The notes under the pieces are model-generated. The model saw nothing but the letters and a program-made list of their open reading frames with translations. It was not told the DNA's origin and did not search any database. Position numbers and translations under genes: made by a program. Of a DNA stretch of 64,000 nt, positions 41,348 through 50,035 are shown one piece after another; positions within the stretch are counted from its first letter, which is position 1, and every line of letters begins with the position of its first letter. Source of the stretch: Poindextera sp035294785 (GTDB lineage Bacteria > Pseudomonadota > Alphaproteobacteria > Caulobacterales > Caulobacteraceae); assembly GCA_035294785.1 (NCBI GenBank), contig DATGKF010000116.1, positions 27,690 through 91,689 on the forward strand, given 5' to 3'.

Positions 41348-42517
41348 TCATGCAAGTCCCGCGCCTTGCGTCGTGATCAACGAGTCTGACGGCGCGGCGG
41401 CGGATCTGGCCGGCGCCTCCGCCGCCGAGAACAGCCGCCGATAGGTCTCGACCATGTCGACCTCGCGATAGCACTCTTGCACCTTGAGGCGGTTTGCTCT
41501 GCCGATCCGGGCGCGCAGCTCAGCGTCGGCGGCGAGACCGGCGATCGAAGAAGCAAGATCGCGATAAGACCGCCCCCTGACGAATAGCCTGTTGGCGGGC
41601 GCGACCATGTGAGCCACATCGCCGACGTCGGTCGACGCGATGGGAAGGCCGGCCTCCATCGCTTCCAGCACCACGAGCGGCATCTGTTCGGTGTCGCTCG
41701 AGAGGGCCAGGATATCGCACTGCCGCATGAGGTCTCGAGCGTCCGCCCGGCGCCCCAGGAAGCGGCAGCGTTCGCCCAAGCCCAAACGCTGCGCCTCGGC
41801 CACCATGGCCCCACGCTCGGGGCCCTCTCCAACGATCAGCAGGTGGGCGGCAGGCGGCGCCGATGCGAATGCGCGAAGCAGGCGAAGCGGATTCTTCTCC
41901 TCGCGAAGCGCGCCGACCCAGATCACCTGAACGTCCTGGCCGACAGACAGGCTTTCATCGGTCAGCGCCGCCGGCGGTCCGTCCGCGACGCCGTTGGGAA
42001 TATGGTGCAGACGCCGCGGGGGCATCCGCCAGACCTCGCGTGCGATGCGATGCAGCGTCAGCGAAGGCACAACGACCTCGGCGTGAGCCAGAGCGAGCCG
42101 GCGTCCCCAGATGCGCCGCCGGAACTGGCGTTTCGCCTCATCCGGCCCGAATCCGTCTTCGATGTGAATGTGGCGCACACCAAGGGCGAGGTTTGAGAGC
42201 GCGAACTCGATGGCGCCCCAATTGTAGGTGACCAGCACATCCGGTCGCTGCTCGACGAGCAGCCGCCTGTAGCGCCCGAGGCGGCCCGGTATTCCACCGC
42301 CGGCGGACGGCGTTGTCGCCAGATCCACCGGCGCGTCCCGCCCGAGCAGCGCGACGGCGTCATCTCGCCCGCTCAGCGAGATCACCGTGTGGCGGAAGGC
42401 CTCGCCCAATCCCGCCGCGAGCCGTGCGAACCGAGCCTGGGCCCCGCCGATTTCGAAGCTCGGAAAGACGTGCAGAAGCCGGCGCTGGTCGGACGTGTCG
42501 CGCCCACGGCGGCTCAC
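41348..42517 (-). CDS. Family 4 glycosyltransferase, XrtA/PEP-CTERM-locus type
   Basis: 389 residues, GT-B. N-terminus LLHVFPSFEIGGAQARF and the donor-domain segment LSSDTEQMPLVVLEAMEAG (E-x7-E) match the GT4 subgroup repeatedly found in exosortase-A loci. Overlaps the upstream priming-transferase gene by 4 bp, so it is probably the first or second sugar adder after priming. Donor and linkage unknown. Confidence 0.87.
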   Translation of the reverse strand: MSRRGRDTSDQRRLLHVFPSFEIGGAQARFARLAAGLGEAFRHTVISLSGRDDAVALLGRDAPVDLATTPSAGGGIPGRLGRYRRLLVEQRPDVLVTYNWGAIEFALSNLALGVRHIHIEDGFGPDEAKRQFRRRIWGRRLALAHAEVVVPSLTLHRIAREVWRMPPRRLHHIPNGVADGPPAALTDESLSVGQDVQVIWVGALREEKNPLRLLRAFASAPPAAHLLIVGEGPERGAMVAEAQRLGLGERCRFLGRRADARDLMRQCDILALSSDTEQMPLVVLEAMEAGLPIASTDVGDVAHMVAPANRLFVRGRSYRDLASSIAGLAADAELRARIGRANRLKVQECYREVDMVETYRRLFSAAEAPARSAAAPSDSLITTQGAGLA

Positions 42518-43938
42518 CGGCCGCCCTGGGCGTAGAGAATGACCCGCACAGTCTGGACCAGGATCGCGCAGTCGAGCAGCAGATCGTTCTTCTTCACGTA
42601 GTAGAGGTCGTAAGCGAACTTGCGCTTCGCGTCCTCGATCGACGCCCCGTAGTGGTAGTTCACCTGCGCCCAGCCAGTGATGCCGGGACGCACGCGGTGG
42701 CGCAGGTCGTAGTAGGGAATGTGCTTGCGCAGATCATCGACGAAGAACGGGCGTTCCGGCCGGGGGCCGATAAAGCTCATGTCGCCGGCCAGCACGTTGA
42801 TGATCTGGGGGATCTCGTCGATGCGGACCTTGCGAATAAAGCGACCGATGCGCGTCACGCGGTCATCGTTGGCGCCTGCCCAGCGCGGCACGCCGTCCTT
42901 CTCGGCGTCCGACCGCATGCTGCGGAACTTCCAGACGCGGAAGACCTTGCCATTCAGGCCGACACGGTCCTGGCGATAGAAGACCGGACCTGGGCTCTCG
43001 AGCTTGATCGCGGCCGCCACCACCAGAACCAGCGGCAGCACGGCCACCAGGAATCCGACGCCGACAACGAAGTCCAGGATGCGCTTGAGCACCCGCCTTG
43101 GCTGGTCGAGCACGAACCCGGTTGAGAACGTCAGCCAGCCTGCGCCGACGTTCGAGAAGTCGACCAGGCCGGCCTCGCGCTCCCAGAAGGTCAGTCCGTC
43201 GATGACTTCGATGCCCTTGAGCTTGCACTCCAGCAGCTCGTGAACGGGCAGCCCCCGCTTCTCCTCGACGGCGACCACGATCTCGTCGGCCTTCAGCGCC
43301 TGCGCGACGACCGAGAGGGTGACCGGCTCTTCCTGCCGTATCTTCAGCACCAGGTTGCTGCTGGTCCGCAGGTAGTTCTCCTGCACGATGCTGTTGCTGA
43401 TTGTCTGCACATGCTTCAGGTGCGTGTGGCCGGCGCGCGTGAGGAACTCGGTCACCGCCGCCGCCATCTTGCCATCGCCGAGCACGACGATGCGCTTGGT
43501 CAACAGGCGCGTGCGAGAGAACTGGATCAACACTGCGCGGCAAACGAGCTGCACCGCCATGAACAGCAGGATCGCCAACGACAGGATCCCGATGTACCAG
43601 CCGAACGGCATGCCGGCGGCCGCCTTGGTCACGGCGACGACCAGCACCGTTGGAATGAAGATCAGCTGTGAGGCGGTGACGAGCCGGCCGAGAAAGGTGC
43701 GGAAGCTCTTCAGGGCGTCGGCGTTGTAGAGGCCCACCGAAATGGTGATCAGAAGGAAGACGCCTGTCAGCAGAATCGCCTGATAGAGTCGCAGATTGAC
43801 CAGCGAGCCGAAGTAGCAGGCGTGGCAGTGGTAGCCGAGGCTCAGGAGTCTAAGGACAGCCAGGAACAGCGCCCCATCGACTGCAGCAAGCAGTAGGAAC
43901 AGCGGGGCCACGTAGTGACCAAAGAGCTTCACCTTCAC
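42514..43938 (-). CDS. Priming sugar transferase, XrtA/PEP-CTERM-locus type (polyisoprenylphosphate hexose-1-phosphate transferase)
   Basis: 474 residues. Four N-terminal membrane helices, a nucleotide-binding-like central region (IVVLGDGKMAAAVTEFLTRAG) and a C-terminal bacterial sugar-transferase domain with the membrane re-entrant helix, KLESPGPVFYRQDRVG, RVWKFRSM, and the PGITGWAQVNYHYG ending. It starts glycan assembly by transferring a sugar-1-phosphate to undecaprenyl phosphate. The match is to the exosortase-A-associated subgroup. First gene of a leftward operon and preceded by two sigma-54-like elements. Confidence 0.92.
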   Translation of the reverse strand: MKVKLFGHYVAPLFLLLAAVDGALFLAVLRLLSLGYHCHACYFGSLVNLRLYQAILLTGVFLLITISVGLYNADALKSFRTFLGRLVTASQLIFIPTVLVVAVTKAAAGMPFGWYIGILSLAILLFMAVQLVCRAVLIQFSRTRLLTKRIVVLGDGKMAAAVTEFLTRAGHTHLKHVQTISNSIVQENYLRTSSNLVLKIRQEEPVTLSVVAQALKADEIVVAVEEKRGLPVHELLECKLKGIEVIDGLTFWEREAGLVDFSNVGAGWLTFSTGFVLDQPRRVLKRILDFVVGVGFLVAVLPLVLVVAAAIKLESPGPVFYRQDRVGLNGKVFRVWKFRSMRSDAEKDGVPRWAGANDDRVTRIGRFIRKVRIDEIPQIINVLAGDMSFIGPRPERPFFVDDLRKHIPYYDLRHRVRPGITGWAQVNYHYGASIEDAKRKFAYDLYYVKKNDLLLDCAILVQTVRVILYAQGGR

Positions 43939-44018
43939 CCCCAGCCGTTAGCCGACGGAATGCAGTCACAAGTGCGGCGCGAGGACCGGGGCCGCTCGTC
44001 CGCGTTAACGGATTCTTA

Positions 44019-44034
44019 GGCAAGAAGAGTGCCA
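44019..44034 (-). promoter_or_regulatory. Sigma-54 (-24/-12) promoter, proximal, of the priming-transferase operon
   Basis: Minus strand TGGCACT-CTTC-TTGCC: exact spacing, intact TGGCAC and TTGC. Predicted start about 44008, leader about 70 nt to the ATG at 43938. Confidence 0.7.
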
Positions 44035-44082
44035 CCCGGCTCAGGTCGAAATCGACGGGGTCAGCCACTATCGGAGGCTGCG

Positions 44083-44098
44083 AGCAGAAGATGTGCCA
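44083..44098 (-). promoter_or_regulatory. Sigma-54 (-24/-12) promoter, distal, of the priming-transferase operon
   Basis: Minus strand TGGCACA-TCTT-CTGCT with exact spacing, 64 bp upstream of the proximal element. Either a second start site or a non-productive RpoN site. Confidence 0.55.
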
Positions 44099-44112
44099 AT
44101 TTGAGCAATATG

Positions 44113-44125
44113 AGACAGGTTGTCT
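44113..44125. promoter_or_regulatory. Palindrome, candidate enhancer site for a sigma-54 activator
   Basis: AGACA-GGT-TGTCT is a perfect dyad about 105-117 bp upstream of the proximal predicted start, the usual distance for an activator site. The activator is not in the window. Confidence 0.35.
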
Positions 44126-44333
44126 ACCAAATCTCGGGACGAAGCGCGCAAGTGTGACGCGCGCAAAAACTAGCGCTGCCCAGCTAGGATAGCTGTTCGG
44201 CGATCAGATTTTAACGGCCGTGGTCTATTGCTCGCGCGCTACATTTGAAGGTGATTGCGGCGCACTGTCGCGCCTGGTTCTAACCCGAACGTCTGGCCGG
44301 CATGATCGGCTCAATCCGGCTTGGAGACCCCAC

Positions 44334-45587
44334 GTGACCCGGGCGCTGGTCTTCTCGACCCTATATCCGAACGCCGCGCAGCCCAATCATGGGGTCTTCG
44401 TCGAAAATCGCCTTAGGAAGACCCTGGCGCTCGGCGGTCTCGACGCCACTGTGCTGGCGCCTGTCCCATACTTTCCCATCGATCACCCCGCCTTCGGCCG
44501 CTATGCCGTCTTCGCACGTACGCCCAGGCAGGAGGTCCGCCATGGGGTCGAGGTGTGGCATCCGCGCTTCCCGGTTATTCCCAAGATCGGCTCGAGTTGG
44601 ACACCTGATCTTCTCTTCCGATCGGCGCTCTCTGCTGTCCGACGACTGCAGGCAGCGGGGCTCACCTTCGATGTCATCGACGCTCACTACTTTTACCCTG
44701 ACGGGGTCGCCGCAGCCCGGTTGAGCGAGGCGTTGCGCCTGCCCGTGGTGATCACCGGCCGTGGGACCGACCTCACCCTGATCCCGAACGAGCCCGGCCC
44801 CCGCGCGCGCATCACCTGGGCGATCGGCCGCGCCACGGCGGCGCTGGCGGTCTGCGACGACCTCGGCCAGCGACTGATCGCGCTCGGGGCGCCCGAAAGT
44901 CGGACACTGGTGCTCCGAAACGGCGTCGACCTGGATCTCTTCCGACCCGGCGACCGCGCGCAGGTGCGCGCCCGCTTCGGATTGAGCGGCTTTACGCTGC
45001 TCTCGGTTGGCGCGCTCATTCCACGCAAGGGGCATCACCTGGCCATCGAGGCGGTCGCCGCCCGACCGGACTGCACGCTCTTGATCGCCGGTGGCGGCGA
45101 CCAGCGCGCCGAATTGGAGGCGCTGGTGCGCCGGAGCGACGTCGGTGATCGCGTCCGCCTGCTCGGCGAAGTGCCGCATGCGGACCTACCGGCCCTCTAC
45201 AGCGCCGCCGACGCCCTGGTGCTGGCATCGGAGCGCGAGGGCTGGGCGAACGTTCTGCTCGAAGCGATGGCTTGCGGGACTCCTGTCCTCGCGACCGACG
45301 TCAACGGCACGGCCGAGGTCGTGCGGGCGCCCGAAGCGGGACGGCTCGTCGCCGAACGCTCGGCCCCGGCGATCGCGCACGCGCTGGATCTCTTGCGCGC
45401 CGATCTTCCGGCCCGCGAGGCCACCCGCGCCTATGCCGAACGCTTCGGCTGGGAGCCCATCGCACTGGCAAACCGCGCACTGCTACAAGCGGCGGCCCGC
45501 GCAGGCTGGGACGGTCGCTTTGATGACAAGATTGTCGGCGAGGCTCGGGATTATCTTCAGGCGCCCGGGGAACCAAAAGGGCGCTGA
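44334..45587 (+). CDS. Family 4 glycosyltransferase
   Basis: 417 residues from the GTG at 44334 (GGAGA at 7-nt spacing). RALVFSTLYPNAAQPNHGVFV opens the acceptor domain in the style of exopolysaccharide GT4 enzymes; TGRGTDLTLIPNEPG and ASEREGWANVLLEAMACG (E-x7-E) complete the fold. Adds a sugar on the cytosolic side. It is divergent from the priming-transferase operon and followed by a small membrane-protein gene 67 bp downstream. Confidence 0.88.
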   Translation: MTRALVFSTLYPNAAQPNHGVFVENRLRKTLALGGLDATVLAPVPYFPIDHPAFGRYAVFARTPRQEVRHGVEVWHPRFPVIPKIGSSWTPDLLFRSALSAVRRLQAAGLTFDVIDAHYFYPDGVAAARLSEALRLPVVITGRGTDLTLIPNEPGPRARITWAIGRATAALAVCDDLGQRLIALGAPESRTLVLRNGVDLDLFRPGDRAQVRARFGLSGFTLLSVGALIPRKGHHLAIEAVAARPDCTLLIAGGGDQRAELEALVRRSDVGDRVRLLGEVPHADLPALYSAADALVLASEREGWANVLLEAMACGTPVLATDVNGTAEVVRAPEAGRLVAERSAPAIAHALDLLRADLPAREATRAYAERFGWEPIALANRALLQAAARAGWDGRFDDKIVGEARDYLQAPGEPKGR

Positions 45588-45654
45588 TCCGCTGTCAAGC
45601 TTGTAGGGGGCGCCGTTGGAGAAACGCCGGAATAACGCGGCCCCGAATCGAGCT

Positions 45655-45870
45655 ATGCTGACAGACGTGTACAAGGACAATGTCGCCCGATTCCCGGCCG
45701 ACCGGTTTGACGCGGACGCGGATATCGCTGGTGATCGCGCCGGGCTCAACCTCAACAGACCGCTGCCGCTGGGCCTCTGCATCCTGATATGGGCCGTGCT
45801 CGCGAGCGCCGGCTGGGGCTTGGTCTACGTGGCCGTGCACTTCATCTTCGGCGGCGCCACCGCGTTGTGA
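45655..45870 (+). CDS. Small single-pass membrane protein (71 aa)
   Basis: Not recognised. About 35 acidic N-terminal residues precede one membrane segment (NRPLPLGLCILIWAVLASAGW, ending in a glycine-rich tail). The segment shares the pattern NR-x-LP-x-G-x-C and SA-x-W with the 56-residue protein at 23859, so the two look like paralogues. Its last 46 bp overlap the 3' end of the convergent amidotransferase gene, unusual for unrelated genes. No clear ribosome-binding site is visible. Confidence 0.5.
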   Translation: MLTDVYKDNVARFPADRFDADADIAGDRAGLNLNRPLPLGLCILIWAVLASAGWGLVYVAVHFIFGGATAL

Positions 45871-47741
45871 CGCAGGAACGCGTCGAACACCCAGACCAGC
45901 CACAGCGCCTTGGAATGATCGGCTAGGCCGCCCATATGCGCCTGCGCCGTTCGGCGAAAGGCCCTCACATCGACGATGCCGCAGCCCGCGAGGGTCGCGC
46001 CGGATGCGATGTCCTGAAGGTCGTCGCGGAGCGCCCCGCGCAGCCAACGCGCCAAAGGCACGGTGAACCCTTGCTTGGGGCGATAGAGGAGATCCGGCGG
46101 CAGTCTGTCTTCCATCGCCTGCTTGAGGATCAGCTTCCCGCCGCAGGCTCGCGACAGCTTCAGCGCCGGCGGCAGATTGAAGGACCAGGCGTAGAAATCC
46201 GGATCCAGCATCGGCGCGCGCAACTCCAGCGAGTTGGCCATGCTGGCCCGGTCCACCTTCGTCAGAATGTCGCCGGGCAGATAGGTCATGATGTCGGCGT
46301 ACTGGGCGCGCTGGAGCGGATCGAGCGGCGCATCGACATTGAACGGCTCGCGCACGACGTCGGCGGCGTCGTAGCCGCCGAGCGCGGCGCGGAAATCGGC
46401 CGTCAGCAGCTCGCCGCGCGCCTCCGCGGGCAGGGCGGAAACGATGCGCACATAGGCGTCGGCGGCGCTGAGCGAGAGTTCGCGGAACGTGGTCTTGGCG
46501 CGCAGGCGTTGGGGCAGCCATGCGCCGCGGGGATAGAGGCTGGCCAGAGAGCCGAAGACCGGCGCGCGGATGGCCTCCGGCACGCGGGCGCGGAGTTGCT
46601 CCTCGTTCCACTGGAACGCGTAGCGGCGGTAGCCGGCCAACACCTCGTCACCCCCGTCGCCGGTCAGTGCGACGGTGACCGATCGCCGGGCCTGCGCGCA
46701 CACCGCGAAGGTGGGGATTGCGGAAATGTCGCCGAACGGCTCATCGTAGATGTCGGGCAGGCGGGGGATCAGACTGAAGTCGTCGGGGTCGACCTCGCGG
46801 ACGACGTGGTCGGTTCCGAAGCGCTCCGCGACCGCGAGCGCGTAGCTGGTCTCGTCGTAGTCGCGGTCCTTGAAGGCGATCGAGAAGGTGCGGACCGGAT
46901 CGTTCGACTGTTCCGCCATCAGCGCGACAACGGCGCTGGAATCCACGCCGCCTGAGAGGAGCGCGCCAAGCGGCACATCGGAAATGAGGCGGCTCTTCAC
47001 CGCGCGCCCGAGCCGTTCGATCAGCGCGTCGTTCGACGTCGGGCCCGGCTCGCCGAGGCGATCGAGCGGCGACCAATAGCGCGCGATTTCGATCGGCCGC
47101 CCCCGCCGGGCGATCAGGTAGTGGGCGGCCGGCAACTTGCGGACCGCGCGATAGATCGTTTTTGGGTCCGGCACGTAGCCATAGGCGAAAAAGTCCTCGA
47201 CCGCCTGCGGATCGAGCGTGCGGTCGACGTCCTCGACCGCCATCAGCGCCTTGAGCTCGGATCCGAAGGCGAGGACGCCGCTCGCAAGCGTCGCGTAGTG
47301 CAGCGGCTTCTTGCCGAAACGGTCGCGCGCCAGCACCAGCGTCTTCTCGCCCGCGTCCCAAAGCGCGAGCGCGAACATGCCTTGCAGCCGCCCGAAGAGC
47401 CCCCTGCCCCACTGCCGCCAGCCATGCAGCAGGACCTCGGTGTCACTGCGGGTTTCGAAACGAGCGCCCTTGGCCTCGAGCTCGGCTTTCAGCTCAAGAA
47501 AATTGTAGATCTCGCCGTTGAAGACGACGCTCAGCGCGCCGTCGCGCGTGTGCATCGGCTGGACGCCGCCGGCGAGGTCGATGATCGCGAGGCGCCGATG
47601 ACCCAAGGCCACGCCCGGCGCCATATGGAACCCCGACCCGTCTGGACCGCGGTGCACGATCGCATCGGTCATGTGTCGGATCAGCGCGGGCGCGAAGGAG
47701 CGACCCCCTTGTGTATCGAAAAGGCCCGCTATCCCGCACAT
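45825..47741 (-). CDS. Asparagine-synthase-like amidotransferase, XrtA/PEP-CTERM-locus type
   Basis: 638 residues. Mature nucleophile C2 in MCGIAGLFD starts the glutaminase domain; NGEIYNFLEL follows. The C-terminal synthetase domain has the PP-loop LLSGGVDSSAVVALMAEQ and ALTGDGGDEVLAGY. This type accompanies exosortase-A loci and is thought to amidate a sugar carboxylate or similar group rather than aspartate. Uronic acids made by Ugd and the UDP-glucuronate epimerase would be plausible targets. Its 3' end overlaps the small gene at 45655. Confidence 0.9.
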   Translation of the reverse strand: MCGIAGLFDTQGGRSFAPALIRHMTDAIVHRGPDGSGFHMAPGVALGHRRLAIIDLAGGVQPMHTRDGALSVVFNGEIYNFLELKAELEAKGARFETRSDTEVLLHGWRQWGRGLFGRLQGMFALALWDAGEKTLVLARDRFGKKPLHYATLASGVLAFGSELKALMAVEDVDRTLDPQAVEDFFAYGYVPDPKTIYRAVRKLPAAHYLIARRGRPIEIARYWSPLDRLGEPGPTSNDALIERLGRAVKSRLISDVPLGALLSGGVDSSAVVALMAEQSNDPVRTFSIAFKDRDYDETSYALAVAERFGTDHVVREVDPDDFSLIPRLPDIYDEPFGDISAIPTFAVCAQARRSVTVALTGDGGDEVLAGYRRYAFQWNEEQLRARVPEAIRAPVFGSLASLYPRGAWLPQRLRAKTTFRELSLSAADAYVRIVSALPAEARGELLTADFRAALGGYDAADVVREPFNVDAPLDPLQRAQYADIMTYLPGDILTKVDRASMANSLELRAPMLDPDFYAWSFNLPPALKLSRACGGKLILKQAMEDRLPPDLLYRPKQGFTVPLARWLRGALRDDLQDIASGATLAGCGIVDVRAFRRTAQAHMGGLADHSKALWLVWVFDAFLRHNAVAPPKMKCTAT

Positions 47742-47774
47742 CTTGCCCGTTCCCGACGCATCGCGGTCTGACCC

Positions 47775-47790
47775 GGCAAGATTCGTGCAT
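47775..47790 (-). promoter_or_regulatory. Sigma-54-like element upstream of the amidotransferase
   Basis: Minus strand ATGCACG-AATC-TTGCC: strong CACG and TTGC with correct spacing, but the key GG is TG. Predicted start about 47764, leader about 23 nt. Confidence 0.4.
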
Positions 47791-47848
47791 GGATTGGATG
47801 CGACCGCCTCGTGCGGCGCCCAACCGGGACTGCGAGGGCTGCGAAGGC

Positions 47849-49045
47849 GTGGCGAAAATCCTTTTTCTCGCTCACCGCGCGCCGTTTCCGCCCGACAAGG
47901 GCGATCGCATCCGCGCCTATCACATCCTGCGCCACCTGGCCGCGCGCCACGAGGTCTGGCTCGGCGCGTCGGCCGACGATCCGCAAACGCCGCCGCTGCC
48001 CGACGGCCTCTGCCGCGCGGCCTGCATCGCGCCTCTTGGGCCCGTCCGGCGTGCGCTCAACATGGCCGCCGGCGCCCTGACTGGCGCGCCCCTCAGTGTC
48101 GCGCGCTTTCGCCATCCCGTGCTCGAGCAGTGGATCCAGCGCGTGCTGCGCGACGAACAGCCGGATGTGGTCTTTATCTACTCGTCGGCGCTGGCCCAGT
48201 ACGTTGTCGGCAAGGCGCCCCCAGGGACGAAGCTGATCGTCGATTTCGTCGACGCCGACGCCGAGAAGTGGCGAGCCTATGGGGCGCAAGCGTCGCCCCC
48301 GATGCGCTGGGTCTACCGTGCCGAGTTCCGCCGGCTGGTCGCCTTCGACCGCCGCACCGCGAGCGTGGCCACCGCCGCGCTCTTTGTCTCCGAGACCGAG
48401 CGGCGGCTGTTCGCGAGCTTCGCGCCCGAGGCCGCCAGCAAGCTGCATGTGGTCGCCAACGGCGTCGACGTGGACTACTTCAAACCGGCGGCGGGGCCGA
48501 TCGAGGCGGCCAACATCGTGCTCTGCGGGCGGATGGACTACTGGCCGAACGTCGATGGCGCTGCCTGGTTCGCCAACGAGGTCCTGCCGCGGGTGCGCCA
48601 GGTCAGGCCTGATGCGACGTTCCGCATCGTCGGCGCCGCGCCAACGCCGACGATCCTCGCCCTCGCGGCGCTGCCGGGCGTCGAGGTCACGGGCGCGGTC
48701 CCCGACGTGCGCCCCTACCTGGCCCGGGCCGCGGTGGTGGTCGCTCCACTGCGGATCGCCCGGGGAATCCAGAACAAGGTGCTCGAGGGGATGGCGGCCG
48801 GCAAGATCGTCGTCGCCACACCCGCCGCAATGGAGGGGATCGGCGCGACCCCCGGCCGCGATGCTCTGGTCGCCGGCGACGCCGCCGCCTTTGCCGAGGC
48901 GGTAACCGACGCCATCGAAGGCCGGCGCCCGACTCTTGGAGCCAACGCGCGCCGATACGTCGTGGCTCACCACCGGTGGGAGAGCCACTTGGCGGCTCTT
49001 GACCGCCTCGTCGCAGAAGGCTGTTCAGCCGAGGCTGCGGCTTAG
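47849..49045 (+). CDS. Glycosyltransferase, XrtA/PEP-CTERM-locus type (TIGR03087-like)
   Basis: 398 residues from the GTG at 47849, which aligns with the family's usual N-terminus; upstream in-frame ATGs add unconserved residues. AKILFLAHRAPFPPDKGDRIRAYHILR is the hallmark opening (about residues 2-28). The donor domain has ANGVDVDYF and APLRIARGIQNKVLEGMAAG. GT-B enzyme specific to exosortase-A polysaccharide loci. Convergent with the FemAB gene, overlapping by 21 bp. Confidence 0.9.
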   Translation: MAKILFLAHRAPFPPDKGDRIRAYHILRHLAARHEVWLGASADDPQTPPLPDGLCRAACIAPLGPVRRALNMAAGALTGAPLSVARFRHPVLEQWIQRVLRDEQPDVVFIYSSALAQYVVGKAPPGTKLIVDFVDADAEKWRAYGAQASPPMRWVYRAEFRRLVAFDRRTASVATAALFVSETERRLFASFAPEAASKLHVVANGVDVDYFKPAAGPIEAANIVLCGRMDYWPNVDGAAWFANEVLPRVRQVRPDATFRIVGAAPTPTILALAALPGVEVTGAVPDVRPYLARAAVVVAPLRIARGIQNKVLEGMAAGKIVVATPAAMEGIGATPGRDALVAGDAAAFAEAVTDAIEGRRPTLGANARRYVVAHHRWESHLAALDRLVAEGCSAEAAA

Positions 49046-50035
49046 CATCGGCGAGATCGCCGTCGCCAGCGGCACCGGCAACGCGCGCCAGGCCCTGATC
49101 ATCGCTGTGTAGCGAGGGTTGGTCGGATTCACGTCCGGCAGCGTCGTGCGTTTCAGGAGCCGATACTGGTGGGTGATCGGCCGCGGCTCGAAACCCCAGT
49201 TGCGTTTGAAGCTGTATGGCCCAGTACCGACCTTGCTGCGGCCGAAGTCGAAGATCGTGCAATTGCGTTCGACCGCGCGACGCATCAGCGCCCAGTACAT
49301 CAGGTCGTTAGCACCCAGCCCGCGGGCCTCGAGGCGGCTGCCGGTGTAGTACGGAAGCACCCGGTCGCGGAAGAAGTAGCTCAGCACGCTGCTCACCGGC
49401 CGCCCCTCCGCGCGCACGGTCAGAACCTCGCAGTCGTCGCCGAACGCGGCCATGAGCTTCTCGAAAAAACGGCGCGGCAGCGCCGGCGTCCCATGGTCGC
49501 GCATCGTGCGAGCGTAGAGATCGAAAAAGGTGTCAGGGGTCGGGTCTATCGTCGTCGTCATGCCCTGGCCGAGCGCTTTGCGGATCACCGCCCGCTGTTT
49601 GCGCGGGATCTGCTTCAGATTCTCCTCTTCGGACGTCGCGATCGACGCTTCGAATCCGGCGTAGAGATCGTCGCGCTCCAGCCACTCAGGGCCGGCGAGA
49701 GCCGTGTCCCGTAGTTCGACATAGTCGGCCCCCAGCTTGCGGCCGAGCGCTTCTGCGTGTCCGACAATCTCAGCCAAAGCGACGTCGTCGCTCGCCAAGG
49801 GTCCTCCGCCCACGCAGAAGGCGTTGGAGATCAGCGCGTGGCCAAACAGGCGGCTGCGAATCTCGACCAGCGGCAACACGGCGGCGACCTCGCCGTCGCG
49901 CTCCAGAGAGAGGTAGTGCGCCGGGTGTCCGAAGACGTCCTGCGCGACATGCCGCCACGCGGAGAGGTGGAAGAAGGTGGCTTTCGTATGCGCGCGGACG
50001 AAAGCGTCCCACTGCGTTTCGGTAATGTCGGTCAT
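49025..50035 (-). CDS. FemAB-family acyltransferase, XrtA/PEP-CTERM-associated
   Basis: 336 residues from the ATG at 50035, overlapping the deacetylase stop by 4 bp. Residues 10-160 form the first GNAT-like half (FFHLSAWRHVAQDVFGHPAHYL) and FARTMRDHGTPALPRRFFEKL with DFGRSKVGTGPYSFKRNWGFEP the second, matching the FemAB-like protein regularly found next to the XrtA polysaccharide deacetylase. It may transfer an aminoacyl or acyl group to an amino sugar exposed by that deacetylase. Substrate not established. Confidence 0.88.
   Translation of the reverse strand: MTDITETQWDAFVRAHTKATFFHLSAWRHVAQDVFGHPAHYLSLERDGEVAAVLPLVEIRSRLFGHALISNAFCVGGGPLASDDVALAEIVGHAEALGRKLGADYVELRDTALAGPEWLERDDLYAGFEASIATSEEENLKQIPRKQRAVIRKALGQGMTTTIDPTPDTFFDLYARTMRDHGTPALPRRFFEKLMAAFGDDCEVLTVRAEGRPVSSVLSYFFRDRVLPYYTGSRLEARGLGANDLMYWALMRRAVERNCTIFDFGRSKVGTGPYSFKRNWGFEPRPITHQYRLLKRTTLPDVNPTNPRYTAMIRAWRALPVPLATAISPMLSRSLG

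Larger units (their letters stand above)
43939..44333. other. 395-bp divergent intergenic control region
   Basis: No gene fits here. It holds two sigma-54-like elements reading left (44019-44034 and 44083-44098), a perfect AGACA-N3-TGTCT palindrome (44113-44125), and a direct repeat GCGCGCAA at 44144-44151 and 44159-44166. It separates the priming transferase from a GT4 gene and is the richest control region in the window. No sigma-54 element reading right was found. Confidence 0.6.

Noticed and set aside
44005..44019. TTAA-N7-TTAG, close to the CtrA-binding consensus of Caulobacter-like bacteria
   Set aside because: It overlaps a better sigma-54 element and has a mismatch; one isolated half-good site is not enough.
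44144..44166. Direct repeat GCGCGCAA, twice, 15 bp apart
   Set aside because: Short and GC-rich, so it could arise by chance; kept only as a note within the intergenic region.
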